Below, piece after piece: positions 48,748-58,301 of a DNA stretch of 64,000 nt. The position numbers were made by a program, and so were the translations under genes. The number at the start of each line of letters is the position of its first letter. The first letter of the stretch is position 1. The notes under the pieces are model-generated. The model searched no databases and was not told where the DNA came from. It saw only the letters and a list, made by a program, of their open reading frames with translations. This DNA comes from Luteibacter sp. dw_328 (GTDB lineage: Bacteria; Pseudomonadota; Gammaproteobacteria; Xanthomonadales; Rhodanobacteraceae): contig NZ_JAAVUW010000001.1 in assembly GCF_018449605.1 (NCBI RefSeq), positions 434,001-498,000 on the forward strand, written 5' to 3'.

Positions 48748-49866
48748 TCAGAGCAGCTCGGACATCGCGGCCGGGCTGAAGGGTTTCATGCCGGCCGCGT
48801 CGCCGGTACGAACCTTCGATACCCAGTCCGGATCGTTGAGCAGCGCACGACCGACAGCGACCAGATCGAATTCGTTGCGCTCCAGGCGCGCCATCAGCTG
48901 GTCGAGCCCGACCGGTGACGAGCTCTCGCCGGCGAATGCCTTGAGGAAGTCGCCGGAGAGGCCAACGGATCCCACCGCGATCGTCGCGGCGCCGGTCAGC
49001 TTCTTTGCCCAACCCGCGAAGTTGAGACCCTCGGGGCCATCGACGTCGGCAAACTCGGGCTCCCAGAACCGCCGCTGCGAGCAATGGAGCACGTCCACGC
49101 CAGCGGCGACCAGCGGCGAAAGCCAGGCCTGCATTTCGGCAGGCGTGTGTGCCAGCCGCGCGTGATAGTCCTGCTGCTTCCACTGGCTGACTCGCAGTAG
49201 CAACGGCATGTCCGGGCCGATCGCGGCGCGAACCGCTGCCACGACCTCGCTGGCAAAACGTGAACGCTCGGCGAGCGTGGCGCCGCCGTACCGGTCGGTG
49301 CGCGCATTCGAACCACTCCAGAAGAATTGGTCGATGAGGTAACCGTGGGCGCCGTGCAGCTCGACCACGTCGAAGCCAAGCGCTTTCGCATGCGCAGCGG
49401 CGTTGGCAAACGCCGTGACCGTGTCGGCGATATCTTCGTCGGTCATGGCCTTGCCGTTCGCATCGCCGGGACCGTTCAGGCCGGAGGGACTTTCCGTTGG
49501 CGAACCAGGCGCCCAGCCATACCTGCCACGCGTGGCGCCGGTATGCCAGATCTGCGGGCCCATCTTCCCACCGGCCGCATGGACCCCGTCGATGACGCTA
49601 CGCCAGCCATCGAGCGCTGCATCCCCGTAGAACGAAGGGATGTTCTGTTCATTACGTGAAGCAGGGCGATCGACGACCGTACCCTCGGAAATGATCAGGC
49701 CCACGTCGGCTTCCGCGCGTCGGCGGTAGTAGGCCGCGTTGGCTTCGCCGGGCACGCCCTTCGCTGTAAAGAGCCGGGTCATGGGGGCCATCACGATACG
49801 GTTCTTGAGTTGGACGCCCTTGATGGTGAACGGCTGGAACAGCGGATCGACGGAAGCTTCGGACAT
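48748..49866 (-). CDS. NADH:flavin oxidoreductase, Old Yellow Enzyme family
   Basis: 372 residues. FMN-barrel motifs: NRIVMAPMTRLFTAKG, ISEGTVVDRPASRN, the catalytic region [27 protein letters not shown] and the phosphate-binding VGRALLNDPDW. The N-terminal APMTR (Thr in place of the Cys of YqjM-type enzymes) separates it from the OYE at 798-1961. It may act on enones or nitro compounds, but substrate cannot be fixed. The gene stands alone. Confidence 0.92.
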   Translation of the reverse strand: MSEASVDPLFQPFTIKGVQLKNRIVMAPMTRLFTAKGVPGEANAAYYRRRAEADVGLIISEGTVVDRPASRNEQNIPSFYGDAALDGWRSVIDGVHAAGGKMGPQIWHTGATRGRYGWAPGSPTESPSGLNGPGDANGKAMTDEDIADTVTAFANAAAHAKALGFDVVELHGAHGYLIDQFFWSGSNARTDRYGGATLAERSRFASEVVAAVRAAIGPDMPLLLRVSQWKQQDYHARLAHTPAEMQAWLSPLVAAGVDVLHCSQRRFWEPEFADVDGPEGLNFAGWAKKLTGAATIAVGSVGLSGDFLKAFAGESSSPVGLDQLMARLERNEFDLVAVGRALLNDPDWVSKVRTGDAAGMKPFSPAAMSELL

Positions 49867-50055
49867 GCTGGCTCACAGGGAGAGGCGATGAGGACAGCGT
49901 ACTCGGGCGTATGGTGAATTTGAAGCCAATGCCCGTCGCTTGGACGCTCCGACGGAATGCTTACGAGTTTGTCATCCGGGGGCCAGTCTTCGGTAACCCC
50001 CGCGGGCGCAGCATGATTCCACGGTCGAATCGCACCGCATTCCGAGAGCACGACG
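49867..50055. other. 189-bp divergent intergenic region
   Basis: Must hold the promoters of the minus-strand OYE gene and of the exported hydrolase/mdc transcript. I see no strong dyad or repeat in it. Confidence 0.35.
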
Positions 50056-50829
50056 ATGATGAACAAGACGACGAAGGGTTTTCTTCTCTCTGCCGGCCTT
50101 CTGCTGGGCGCCGCGATCATGAGCGACCCCGCGGCCGCCGCCACGCCGGTGAAGAACATCGTGCTGGTCCATGGCGCGTGGGTAAACGGCAGTGGTTGGA
50201 AGCCCGTCTACGAGATCCTCGCCAAAGACGGTTACCACGTCTCCATCGCCGAGCACCCCCTTACCTCGTTCAACGACGACGTGACCGCCGTAAAGCGCAT
50301 CGTCGACATGCAGGAAGGCCCGACCATCCTCGTCGGCCATAGCTACGGTGGCGCGATCGTGACCGACGTCGGCAACGATCCCAAGGTCGTTGGGCTGGTT
50401 TACATCGCTGCGCACGCGCTGGACCAGGGCGAGACCGAAGTCGCCAACGGCAAGCTTTACCCGAACAAGACCAAGGCGGTGAAGAAGACGGCCGACGGGT
50501 TCACCTATCTCGATCCGGCGTTCTATCCCGCCGACTTCGCCGCCGACCTGCCCAAGCCCCAGGCGGAATTCGAGGCCCAGGCGCAGGAGCTCACGGCGGC
50601 CGAAGTGTTCACGGTGCCCGCCGGCCAGCCGGCCTGGAAGACCAAGCCCACCTGGTATGCGGTGGCCACGGCCGATCGCATCATCAATCCGGACCTGGAG
50701 CGGATGTACGCCAAGCGCGCACACGCCCACACTATCGAGGTCCAGGGTGCGAGCCACTCCGTGTACGAATCGCACCCCAAGGAAGTCGCCGCGTTGATCG
50801 AGGACGCAGCACGTAACGCCATTCCGTAA
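50056..50829 (+). CDS. exported alpha/beta hydrolase (methylesterase-like)
   Basis: 257 residues with a Sec signal peptide (cleavage near AAAA, residue 29). The fold is that of small plant-type esterases: NIVLVHGAWVNGSGWKPV, nucleophile Ser96 in GHSYGG, and a C-terminal His in GASHSVYESHP. It probably acts on esters in the periplasm. It ends 26 bp before mdcA on the same strand, so it may be the first gene of the malonate operon; an esterase releasing malonate from its esters would fit, but that is inference. Confidence 0.88.
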   Translation: MMNKTTKGFLLSAGLLLGAAIMSDPAAAATPVKNIVLVHGAWVNGSGWKPVYEILAKDGYHVSIAEHPLTSFNDDVTAVKRIVDMQEGPTILVGHSYGGAIVTDVGNDPKVVGLVYIAAHALDQGETEVANGKLYPNKTKAVKKTADGFTYLDPAFYPADFAADLPKPQAEFEAQAQELTAAEVFTVPAGQPAWKTKPTWYAVATADRIINPDLERMYAKRAHAHTIEVQGASHSVYESHPKEVAALIEDAARNAIP

Positions 50830-50855
50830 GCGATCGAACGTCTCCGGAGAGAACC

Positions 50856-52502
50856 ATGACGGTCTGGGATAGCGGAAGAATCGCACGAGCATCGAGACTG
50901 CAGGCCGGTGCCAGATATGCCAAGGGCAAGCACGTTGCAAGGAAGGACGCGACAGCTCTGCTGGAAGCAGTCATCCAGCCGGGTGACCGCGTGTGCATCG
51001 AAGGCGACAACCAGAAGCAGGCCGATATGCTGGCGGCGGCACTTGCCGCCGCGGACAGCGGCAAGCTGCACGACCTGCATATGGTCCAGTCAGGTGTCGT
51101 GCTGCCGGAACACCTGGATATCTTCGAACGTGGGATTGCCAGGCGGCTGGACTACGCGTTCTCGGGTCCACAGTCGCAGCGCATCGCCAGGCTGCTGTTC
51201 GGCGGCAAGATCGAGCTGGGCGCGGTGCATACCTACCTCGAGCTGTTCGCCCGCTACTTCATCGACCTGACACCGCAGGTGGCGTTGATCGCTGCGGTGA
51301 GCGCGGATCGCGAAGGCAACCTGTATACCGGGCCGAATACCGAAGATACGCCGGCCATTGTCGAGGCCACCGCGTTCAAGGACGGCATTGTCATCGCCCA
51401 GGTGAACGAGGTGGTCGATAAACTGCCTCGCATCGATATTCCCAGTGACTGGGTGAACTACGTCATCGAAAGCGACAAGCCGTTCTACGTCGAACCGCTC
51501 TTCACGCGGGATCCTGCCGCCATTACGGAGACGCAGATCCTTACCGCCATGCTGGCGATCAAGGGCATCTATGCGCCGTACGGCGTACAACGCCTGAATC
51601 ACGGCATCGGGTTCAACACGGCAGCCATCGAACTCTTGCTGCCGACCTATGGCGAGCGCCTTGGTCTCAAGGGAAAGGTGGCAAGCTATTGGGCGCTCAA
51701 TCCCCATCCCACGTTGATTCCTGCCATCGAATCGGGCTGGGTCAAGCAGATCCACAGCTTTGGCTCCGAAGTGGGCATGGACGATTACATTCGTGCCCGT
51801 TCGGACGTCTATTTCACGGGCCCCGATGGATCGCTGCGGTCCAATCGCGCGTTCTCACAGGTGGCCGGCCTGTATGCCTGCGACATGTTCATCGGCTCGA
51901 CCCTGCAGATCGACCTCCAGGGCAATTCGTCCACCGTGACGACCGACCGGGTGGCCGGCTTCGGCGGCGCCCCGAACATGGGCAGCGATGCCCGCGGACG
52001 TCGTCACCCGAGTGAGCCCTGGCTGCGCGCCGGCAAGGAAGCCGATCCGGATAGCCCGGCCCTGATGCGCCGCGGTCGCAAGCTGGTCGTGCAGATCGGC
52101 GAGACCTTCGGCGACAAGAACGTTCCCCTGTTCGTGGAGCATCTCGACGCCATCGAACTCGCCCGCAAGCTCGACCTGGATCTCGCGCCGGTGATGGTCT
52201 ACGGCGACGACGTGACCCACATCGTGACCGAGGAGGGCATCGCCAACCTGCTGCTCTGCCGCGACAACGACGAGCGCGAGCAAGCCATTCGTGGCGTCGC
52301 TGGGTACACGGCCATCGGTCGGGCCAGGGACGCGAAGATGGTGCAACGTCTACGCGAGCGCGGTGTCATTCGTCGCCCTGAAGACCTTGGCATCGATCCA
52401 CTGGATGCCGATCGCCGGATGCTGGCCGCCAGCTCCATCAAAGATCTCGTGCGCTGGTCCGGTGGCCTGTACGCGCCGCCGTCCCGGTTCAGAAACTGGT
52501 GA
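50856..52502 (+). CDS. mdcA: malonate decarboxylase subunit alpha (acetyl-S-ACP:malonate ACP transferase)
   Basis: 548 residues, near the family length. It transfers the acyl carrier of MdcC between acetyl and malonyl groups. Typical stretches: GDRVCIEGDNQKQAD, YTGPNTEDTPAIVEATAFKDG, INLNHGIGFNTAA-like RLNHGIGFNTAAIELLLPTYGERL, and GFGGAPNMGSDARGRRH near residue 370. A GGAGAG ribosome site precedes the ATG. First structural gene of mdcACDEGBH. Confidence 0.97.
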   Translation: MTVWDSGRIARASRLQAGARYAKGKHVARKDATALLEAVIQPGDRVCIEGDNQKQADMLAAALAAADSGKLHDLHMVQSGVVLPEHLDIFERGIARRLDYAFSGPQSQRIARLLFGGKIELGAVHTYLELFARYFIDLTPQVALIAAVSADREGNLYTGPNTEDTPAIVEATAFKDGIVIAQVNEVVDKLPRIDIPSDWVNYVIESDKPFYVEPLFTRDPAAITETQILTAMLAIKGIYAPYGVQRLNHGIGFNTAAIELLLPTYGERLGLKGKVASYWALNPHPTLIPAIESGWVKQIHSFGSEVGMDDYIRARSDVYFTGPDGSLRSNRAFSQVAGLYACDMFIGSTLQIDLQGNSSTVTTDRVAGFGGAPNMGSDARGRRHPSEPWLRAGKEADPDSPALMRRGRKLVVQIGETFGDKNVPLFVEHLDAIELARKLDLDLAPVMVYGDDVTHIVTEEGIANLLLCRDNDEREQAIRGVAGYTAIGRARDAKMVQRLRERGVIRRPEDLGIDPLDADRRMLAASSIKDLVRWSGGLYAPPSRFRNW

Positions 52503-52512
52503 GGAGAGAATC

Positions 52513-52830
52513 ATGGAAAAACTTACGTATCGACACGTCGCCGCGCTTCGTGCAAAAGGCACGCGTGACCAGGCAATCGTTGGCGTCGTCGCGTCCGGGA
52601 ACCTCGAAGTCCTGGTCGAGCGCGGCCTCCCCGATGGCGAATGCGAGGTAGAGATTCGCACTCCCGTCGAGGGCTTCGGCGATGTCTGGAGCGCCGTGGT
52701 CGTGGATTTCGTCGGCCGCAGTTCGCCGGGTGGCCTGAAGCTCTCGATCAACGATGGCGGCGCACGTCCCGACATGGTTGCCTTGCGCCTCGCCCAGGCC
52801 GTGCGTGCCATCGAGGGAGAGCGCTCATGA
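52513..52830 (+). CDS. mdcC: malonate decarboxylase acyl carrier protein (subunit delta)
   Basis: 105 residues from the ATG at 52513 with GAGGAGAG before it. It carries the 2'-(5''-phosphoribosyl)-3'-dephospho-CoA group; the attachment Ser is most likely Ser28 in VVASGNLEVL. It starts 10 bp after mdcA and overlaps mdcD by an ATGA. The prosthetic group is made and attached by MdcB and MdcG downstream. Confidence 0.95.
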   Translation: MEKLTYRHVAALRAKGTRDQAIVGVVASGNLEVLVERGLPDGECEVEIRTPVEGFGDVWSAVVVDFVGRSSPGGLKLSINDGGARPDMVALRLAQAVRAIEGERS

Positions 52831-53726
52831 GCAGCCCAAGCTGGTTCGAGGCGAGTGCCCGCCAGCGCGTCAAGGAGATGCTCGACCAGGACAGCTTCGT
52901 CGAATTCATCGGCCCGGAGCAGCGCGAGACGAGTCCGCACCTGTCGCTGTTCGACCTGCCCGAACAGTTCGACGACGGCATGATCGTCGGGCGCGGTTTG
53001 CTCGATGGGAAGCCGGTGTTTATCGCCGCGCAGGAAGGTCGCTTCATGGGGGGCGCGTTCGGTGAGGTACATGGTGCCAAGTTGACAGGGCTGCTTCGCG
53101 CGGCTCGCGACGTCGGTTCCATCCCTGTCGTGATCCTGTTCGATACCGGCGGAGTGCGACTCCAGGAAGCCAATGCCGGTGAGCTGGCTATCGCCGAGAT
53201 CATGCGCGCCGTGGTGGAAGCGCGTCTTGCCGGCGTGCCGGTGGTCGGCCTGGTCGGTGGGCGTGCTGGCTGCTACGGCGGCGGTGGTCTCACCGCGGGC
53301 AGCTGCTCCGCGCTCGCCGTCTCCGAGCAGGGGCGTATCAGCGTGTCGGGACCCGAGGTCATCGAGACCAACCGTGGCGTCGAGGAATTCGACTCGAAGG
53401 ACCGCGCGCTGGTCTGGCGCACCATGGGTGGTAAGCAGCGTTACCTGATCGGTGGCGCCGACGTCTTCGCCGACGACACCGTGGCCAGCTTTCGCGACGC
53501 GGCACGCTATGTCATCGAACATGCCGCTGCGCTGGACCTGGACACACTCCAGGCCGAGCAAGTGCGTCTCGAGCAGCGCATCGAGCGCTTCGGCGCCTGT
53601 GCGGATGCGATCGACATCTGGCGGTCCATGGGCGCAGCGGATCCGCAATCCCTTCCGGGAATGGCTTTCGAAGACTTTGTGGCCCTTGCCGACGGGCTGA
53701 AGGAGACACGTCATGTTGCTCGCTGA
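52827..53726 (+). CDS. mdcD: malonyl-S-ACP decarboxylase subunit beta
   Basis: 299 residues from the ATG at 52827. Carboxyltransferase-like crotonase fold; with MdcE it decarboxylates malonyl-MdcC to acetyl-MdcC and CO2. Recognisable pieces are ASARQRVKEMLD, GRFMGGAFGEVHGAK, LFDTGGVRLQEANAGE and GRAGCYGGGGLTAG, the last forming an oxyanion hole. It overlaps mdcE by 14 bases. Confidence 0.96.
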   Translation: MSSPSWFEASARQRVKEMLDQDSFVEFIGPEQRETSPHLSLFDLPEQFDDGMIVGRGLLDGKPVFIAAQEGRFMGGAFGEVHGAKLTGLLRAARDVGSIPVVILFDTGGVRLQEANAGELAIAEIMRAVVEARLAGVPVVGLVGGRAGCYGGGGLTAGSCSALAVSEQGRISVSGPEVIETNRGVEEFDSKDRALVWRTMGGKQRYLIGGADVFADDTVASFRDAARYVIEHAAALDLDTLQAEQVRLEQRIERFGACADAIDIWRSMGAADPQSLPGMAFEDFVALADGLKETRHVAR

Positions 53727-54447
53727 CATCCTCGCCTCGCTGTTTCCCGGCGGGCATGAGGTGATTGTCCAGGGCGGTCTTGCCTCCGGCCGGGGGACGC
53801 TACCCTCGGGTAGCCAACTGGCCGTGATCGGCGTGGACGGGCGCTTGCCGGTCGGCATCGACGAAGCGGCACGACTCGCGCGTCACGTGCTGGACGTGAC
53901 CACGAGCGGGAGCAACGATCCGATCCTGGTTCTCGTCGACAGCGACAGCCAGCGCATGAGCAAGCGCGACGAGATGCTCGGCCTCAGCGAGTACCTGGCG
54001 CACCTGGCGAAGTGTCTCATCCACGCGGATGCACACGGCCATCCGACGATCGGTTTGCTCTACGGTCACACCGCGGCGGGCGCCTTCATCGCAACAGCCC
54101 TGGCAACGCGCGTGCTGCTGGCGCTGCCCGGTGCCGAACCGGCCGTCATGGACCTGCCTTCGATGTCGCGCGTGACCAAGCTGCCGATCGAGGTCCTGCA
54201 GGAGAAGGCGAAATCGACGCCGGTCTTCGCACCGGGGCTGGATAACCTCGCGCAGACCGGCGGCGTGGCAGCGGTGCTGGATCCGACGCGCTCGTTGGCC
54301 GACCAACTCGAGGCGGTACTGACCACAGTCGCGGGCACCGGCCTACAGGCGGACACCCGTGACCAGCTCGGTAAGCAGCGGCAAGGACGTCCCAAGGCGG
54401 CCGATATTGCGGAGCGCGTTCGTGAACTCGCCCTCGCATCCGTTTGA
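53713..54447 (+). CDS. mdcE: malonyl-S-ACP decarboxylase subunit gamma
   Basis: 244 residues. Partner of MdcD in the decarboxylase. Conserved parts: LLADILASLFPGGHEV, LVLVDSDSQRMSKRDEMLGL, IGLLYGHTAAGAFIATALA and the C-terminal RPKAADIAERVREL. Translation is coupled with mdcD on one side and mdcG on the other (26-base overlap). Confidence 0.95.
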   Translation: MLLADILASLFPGGHEVIVQGGLASGRGTLPSGSQLAVIGVDGRLPVGIDEAARLARHVLDVTTSGSNDPILVLVDSDSQRMSKRDEMLGLSEYLAHLAKCLIHADAHGHPTIGLLYGHTAAGAFIATALATRVLLALPGAEPAVMDLPSMSRVTKLPIEVLQEKAKSTPVFAPGLDNLAQTGGVAAVLDPTRSLADQLEAVLTTVAGTGLQADTRDQLGKQRQGRPKAADIAERVRELALASV

Positions 54448-55093
54448 TACGCCGCTGAGGCGGCATCAACTCGTCACGGTCGTTCCCGCTGCCTGGGACC
54501 GCCTGTTGAGCGTGCGGGCCGATCTCGCCGACGAGCCCCTGCTGCGGGAATGGGCTCGGAACGCTTGGCCACTCGTCGTGCGGCGGCCGCTTCCGGGAGA
54601 AGGCGAAGGGATCCCCTTGGGATTGCCCTTGCCCCCGTGGGCGGGCAAGCGCCGTATCGCGCTGCAAATCAACGTCGACGACATCGCGGCGCTCATGCCG
54701 TTGCCCGCCTTGCCCGATGTGCTCGGCACGGCGCCGGACGCCTGGAAGCCCTGTCTGCGCGAACTGATCGCGCTTGCCCTTCGGTACGACGTGGACGCCC
54801 GCGTGTTCGGCAGCCTCGCATGGCAATGGCTGACCGGCTTGAACTACGTTGCGCCGGGGTCCGACGTGGACCTCACATGGACGGTGCCTCGCCGCCATCG
54901 CATCGGCGGTTTCCTTGACGAACTCGCCGCGCTCGATGCGCGCGCTCCCGTGCGCATCGACGGCGAAGTACTGCGCGCGGATGGCGCGGGTGCCAATTGG
55001 CGAGAGCTACATGCCGGTGGCGAGATCGCCTTGAAGACAGCGAACGACGTCGTGCTTGTCACGCAACATGCTTTCCTCTTAGCCTTCGCATGA
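54422..55093 (+). CDS. mdcG: malonate decarboxylase holo-ACP synthase (phosphoribosyl-dephospho-CoA transferase)
   Basis: 223 residues from a GTG at 54422 within the mdcE end. It loads the prosthetic group onto MdcC. It has the nucleotidyltransferase signature VFGSLAWQWLTG with Gly130-Ser131 and the two active-site aspartates in SDVDL (Asp148, Asp150). Its stop overlaps the ATG of mdcB. Confidence 0.93.
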   Translation: MNSPSHPFDTPLRRHQLVTVVPAAWDRLLSVRADLADEPLLREWARNAWPLVVRRPLPGEGEGIPLGLPLPPWAGKRRIALQINVDDIAALMPLPALPDVLGTAPDAWKPCLRELIALALRYDVDARVFGSLAWQWLTGLNYVAPGSDVDLTWTVPRRHRIGGFLDELAALDARAPVRIDGEVLRADGAGANWRELHAGGEIALKTANDVVLVTQHAFLLAFA

Positions 55094-55974
55094 GCACCCA
55101 GCCCAATCTGTCCATGGTTCCTGCGACGACAAGCCTCCCCGCCGCCTCATTAGCCACGCGGGTCGCCGAGCAAGCCCGACGAGCGCTTTGTCAGGAGGTT
55201 CACACCTGGCCCAAGCCCGGGCTCGTCAGTCACGTGGACACGGGCAGTCATTCGGACATGGACGCCGCGACGTTCAATCGCAGCGCAGCGGCGATCGCAC
55301 CCTTCCTTGCCGAACTCGTCGAAGCGGGTATCCGGAACGAAGATATGCCGGCGCTGCGGAAGATCGGCCTCCGTGCGGAAGTGGCGATGCTTTGTGCCAC
55401 CGGCGGCGTCAACACGCACCGCGGCGCCATCTTCGGCATGGGCTTGCTGTGTGCGGCCGCGGGACTGCGTGCGGCCGGCCATGTGGCGGCTGGGCTATCG
55501 CTGGGTGACAGCGTTGTGTTGCGTTGGGGTCACGACATCCTGGGCGGTCCGCGCCTGTCGTCCAGCCACGGCGAAGTGGTCGGGCGCCGCTATGGGGCCG
55601 GCGGCGCAAGGCGGGAAGCGGCGATGGGCTTTCCGACCGTCTACGATATCGCCATGCCCGCATGGGTCGCGGCAAGCATCCTGGCGCAGGGCGACGACGA
55701 GGCTGCGAGGGTGCAGGTCTGTTTCGTCCTGATTGCCGCGCTCGAAGATACGAACCTGCTGCATCGCGGTGGCAGCGAAGGGCTGCGGTTCGCCCGTGAG
55801 CAAGCGGCATCCTTTCTCGATCGGGGCGGGATTGGCCAGGACGACTGGCGTGCCCGTGCCGAGGAGATTCATCACGCTTTCGTCGACCGGAACCTCAGCC
55901 CCGGCGGTGCCGCGGACCTGCTCGCGATGACCCTCTTCGCGGCGGACCTCGACGGGGCAGGGCTATGCGACTAA
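55090..55974 (+). CDS. mdcB: triphosphoribosyl-dephospho-CoA synthase
   Basis: 294 residues from the ATG at 55090. It makes the prosthetic-group precursor from ATP and dephospho-CoA (CitG family). Conserved: WPKPGLVSHVDTGSHSDMD, GGVNTHRGAIFGMGLL, and EDTNLLHRGG. Its position after mdcG, rather than after mdcA, matches the ACDEGBH order known from Acinetobacter. Confidence 0.95.
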   Translation: MSTQPNLSMVPATTSLPAASLATRVAEQARRALCQEVHTWPKPGLVSHVDTGSHSDMDAATFNRSAAAIAPFLAELVEAGIRNEDMPALRKIGLRAEVAMLCATGGVNTHRGAIFGMGLLCAAAGLRAAGHVAAGLSLGDSVVLRWGHDILGGPRLSSSHGEVVGRRYGAGGARREAAMGFPTVYDIAMPAWVAASILAQGDDEAARVQVCFVLIAALEDTNLLHRGGSEGLRFAREQAASFLDRGGIGQDDWRARAEEIHHAFVDRNLSPGGAADLLAMTLFAADLDGAGLCD

Positions 55975-55984
55975 GAGAGCTTCT

Positions 55985-56917
55985 ATGCGTATAGCCCTAC
56001 TTTGCTCGGGACAGGGCGGTCAGCATGCCGGGATGTTCGAGCTGACGAAAGACGCAGCCGAAGCGTTGGATATCTTCGCGATGGGCGCGACCTTGTTTGG
56101 AGAAGACCCTCGTCGCTGGGTGAAGACGGCCAGCGAGGAAGCCTTTCGCGAGAACCGTCACGCGCAGCGGCTATGCGCGATCCAGACGTTGACGGTCGCG
56201 GCAGCGTTAGCGCGTGACCTTCCTCCGGAACGTTGCATCGCCGGTTACAGCGTTGGCGAAGTGGCGGCGTGGGGTGTAGCTGGCCTGTTGACGTCCAACG
56301 AAGTCCTCGAGCTCATCGGCGCCCGCGCCGACGCCATGGACCGGGCGCGTGAGGGCGAGCAGGGCATGCTGTTCGTGCGCGGGCTCGACCGGTCCGTCGT
56401 GGACGCCCTGGTTGACCAACGCGAGGCTGCCCTTGCCATCGTCAATCCGGGTGACGCCTATGTGCTGGCGGGCCTTGCGTCGGCGCTCGACGCTATCGCG
56501 GCAGACGCGCGGCAGAAGGGCGCGTCGCGCGTGGTGCCGGTGAGGGTTGGCATCGCCTCCCATACCCGCTTCATGACGGAAGCCAGCGCAAGCTTTCGGC
56601 AGCGACTGGCCAGCGTCGCCGTGGGCCGCACGGTGTCCTACGGCACGCGCCTGTTCAGCGGCATCGACGGGGCACCGGTGCTCGAGGTCTCGCAAGGGCT
56701 GGACAAGCTGGCACGGCAAATCTCGCAGCCGGTGCAATGGAAGGCTTGCCTGGATGCATGCGTCGAAGCGGGCGCCGACGTGTTCCTGGAACTCGGTCCG
56801 GGCAGGGCACTCGCCGACATGGTCTCCGCCACGTACCCCGGTGTTGCCGCGCGCAGTGTCGACGAATTCAGGTCGCTCGATGGCGTGCGTGCATGGCTGG
56901 CTAGTCGGGGATCGTGA
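55985..56917 (+). CDS. mdcH: malonyl-CoA:ACP transacylase of malonate decarboxylase
   Basis: 310 residues. Charges MdcC with malonyl from malonyl-CoA to start the cycle. FabD-like: LLCSGQGGQ near the N-terminus, nucleophile Ser89 in GYSVGE, the catalytic His in GIASHTRFM, and the closing ELGPGRALADM. Last mdc gene; its final 17 bp overlap the end of the convergent sensor kinase. No mdcL/M or mdcF transporter and no mdcR regulator adjoin it. Confidence 0.94.
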   Translation: MRIALLCSGQGGQHAGMFELTKDAAEALDIFAMGATLFGEDPRRWVKTASEEAFRENRHAQRLCAIQTLTVAAALARDLPPERCIAGYSVGEVAAWGVAGLLTSNEVLELIGARADAMDRAREGEQGMLFVRGLDRSVVDALVDQREAALAIVNPGDAYVLAGLASALDAIAADARQKGASRVVPVRVGIASHTRFMTEASASFRQRLASVAVGRTVSYGTRLFSGIDGAPVLEVSQGLDKLARQISQPVQWKACLDACVEAGADVFLELGPGRALADMVSATYPGVAARSVDEFRSLDGVRAWLASRGS

Positions 56918-58301
56918 CCCGGGGAAAGCGCAGCGTGAACCGGGTGAGGCCTTCGAGTTCACTCGTTGCCAGCACATCGCCGCCATGCAGATCCATGATG
57001 CTCTTGACGATCGACAGCCCCAGGCCGGTAGACATGTTGGAGTCGGTGCGCGACCGATCCACGCGGTAGAAGCGGTCGAAAACCTTTTCGAGATGATCGG
57101 GCGCGATGCCCGGCCCCGGATTCTCCACCGATACGCTCACGCCGGTCTCGGTCGTCGTCGCGATCAGCGAAAGTGTCGCACCGGACGGCGTGTAACGAAG
57201 GGCGTTCGATAGCAGGTTGCTCACAGCGCGACGGAAGAGGTCACGGTCGGCGTAGACGGTGGCGTGCGCATCGATCCGAACCACGACGCCGGCGTCCGAG
57301 GCGATGCCTTCGTAATAGTCGGCAAGCAGATGCAGTTCTTCGTTGGTGTCGATAACGAGACGCTGCAAGGCGAACTGGGGATTCTCGGCACGTGCGATGA
57401 ATAGCATGCTCTCGATGCGCTGGCTTACCCGGTCGCACTCCTCGATATTCGAACCGAGAAGCGATTGATACTCGGCCACGCTGCGCGGACGGCTCAGCGC
57501 GACTTCGTTGCTGCCACGGAGGATGGCGACCGGTGTGCGCAGGTCATGCGCGAGGTCCACCGTGAACTGCCAGAGGCGGTCGAAGCCTTCCTCCAGGCGC
57601 GTGAGCATGTCATTGAGCGCGTGTGCCAGCGCATGTAGCTCCGCCGGGGTGTTCTCCGCGGAAAGCCGCGTACTCAGGCGGTGTGCGGTGACCGACGAGG
57701 CGCTCGCTGTCATGGCGCGTAGCGGACGCAGGGCGCGGTGGATCAGCAGGTAACTGAGTACGGTGGCTGCCAGTGTGCCCAGCAAGAGGGCTATCACGGT
57801 GTCCCACCGGTAACGCAGGAGCAGGACGGACCGGTCCGCCATGGAACGGGCCACCGTCACCGTAACCATGCTCCCGTCCTTCAGCGCCGCCAGGGTGGAT
57901 ACGCCACGAATTTCCCCGTCGCCGTCGTTCCAGGAGCGGATATCGGTCACTGTAAGGCGCTGGTCAGCCGGCGCGACAGCCTGTGCCTGCACCGTGAAGT
58001 GGGAGAGGTCGTGGTCGACGAGAACCTTACCGTCCTTGTCCGTGATGCGCAGTGCGTTCTCGGTATCGCCGAGCACGCTCCAGGTCAGCCGTGCCTGGTG
58101 CGCGACGAGATCGTCCGTCGAATCGAGTTCGCCGACGAACCGGCGCAGGTGCCGCGCGGACAGCACGAGGTTGATCTCATCCTGCTGGTAGATGCGCCGG
58201 TACACCGCGTTCATCAGCAGCACGCCCACCACGGTGAAGCAGACCACCGTGATGACCACGAAGGTGCCGGTGAGGCGGGCTTTCAGTGACAGGCGAAGCA
58301 T
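56901..58301 (-). CDS. heavy-metal-type sensor histidine kinase (CusS/IrlS-like)
   Basis: 466 residues. TM1 (about 11-32), periplasmic domain (about 33-166), TM2 (167-188), HAMP, HisKA with phospho-His252 in VDLAHDLRTPVAIL, HATPase with NLLSNALRYT, ENPGPGI and STGLGLSIV. The pattern is that of the CusS/IrlS group, but no copper or metal efflux genes lie nearby. It is downstream of and abuts its response regulator (the two share base 58301). Confidence 0.92.
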   Translation of the reverse strand: MLRLSLKARLTGTFVVITVVCFTVVGVLLMNAVYRRIYQQDEINLVLSARHLRRFVGELDSTDDLVAHQARLTWSVLGDTENALRITDKDGKVLVDHDLSHFTVQAQAVAPADQRLTVTDIRSWNDGDGEIRGVSTLAALKDGSMVTVTVARSMADRSVLLLRYRWDTVIALLLGTLAATVLSYLLIHRALRPLRAMTASASSVTAHRLSTRLSAENTPAELHALAHALNDMLTRLEEGFDRLWQFTVDLAHDLRTPVAILRGSNEVALSRPRSVAEYQSLLGSNIEECDRVSQRIESMLFIARAENPQFALQRLVIDTNEELHLLADYYEGIASDAGVVVRIDAHATVYADRDLFRRAVSNLLSNALRYTPSGATLSLIATTTETGVSVSVENPGPGIAPDHLEKVFDRFYRVDRSRTDSNMSTGLGLSIVKSIMDLHGGDVLATSELEGLTRFTLRFPRVTIPD

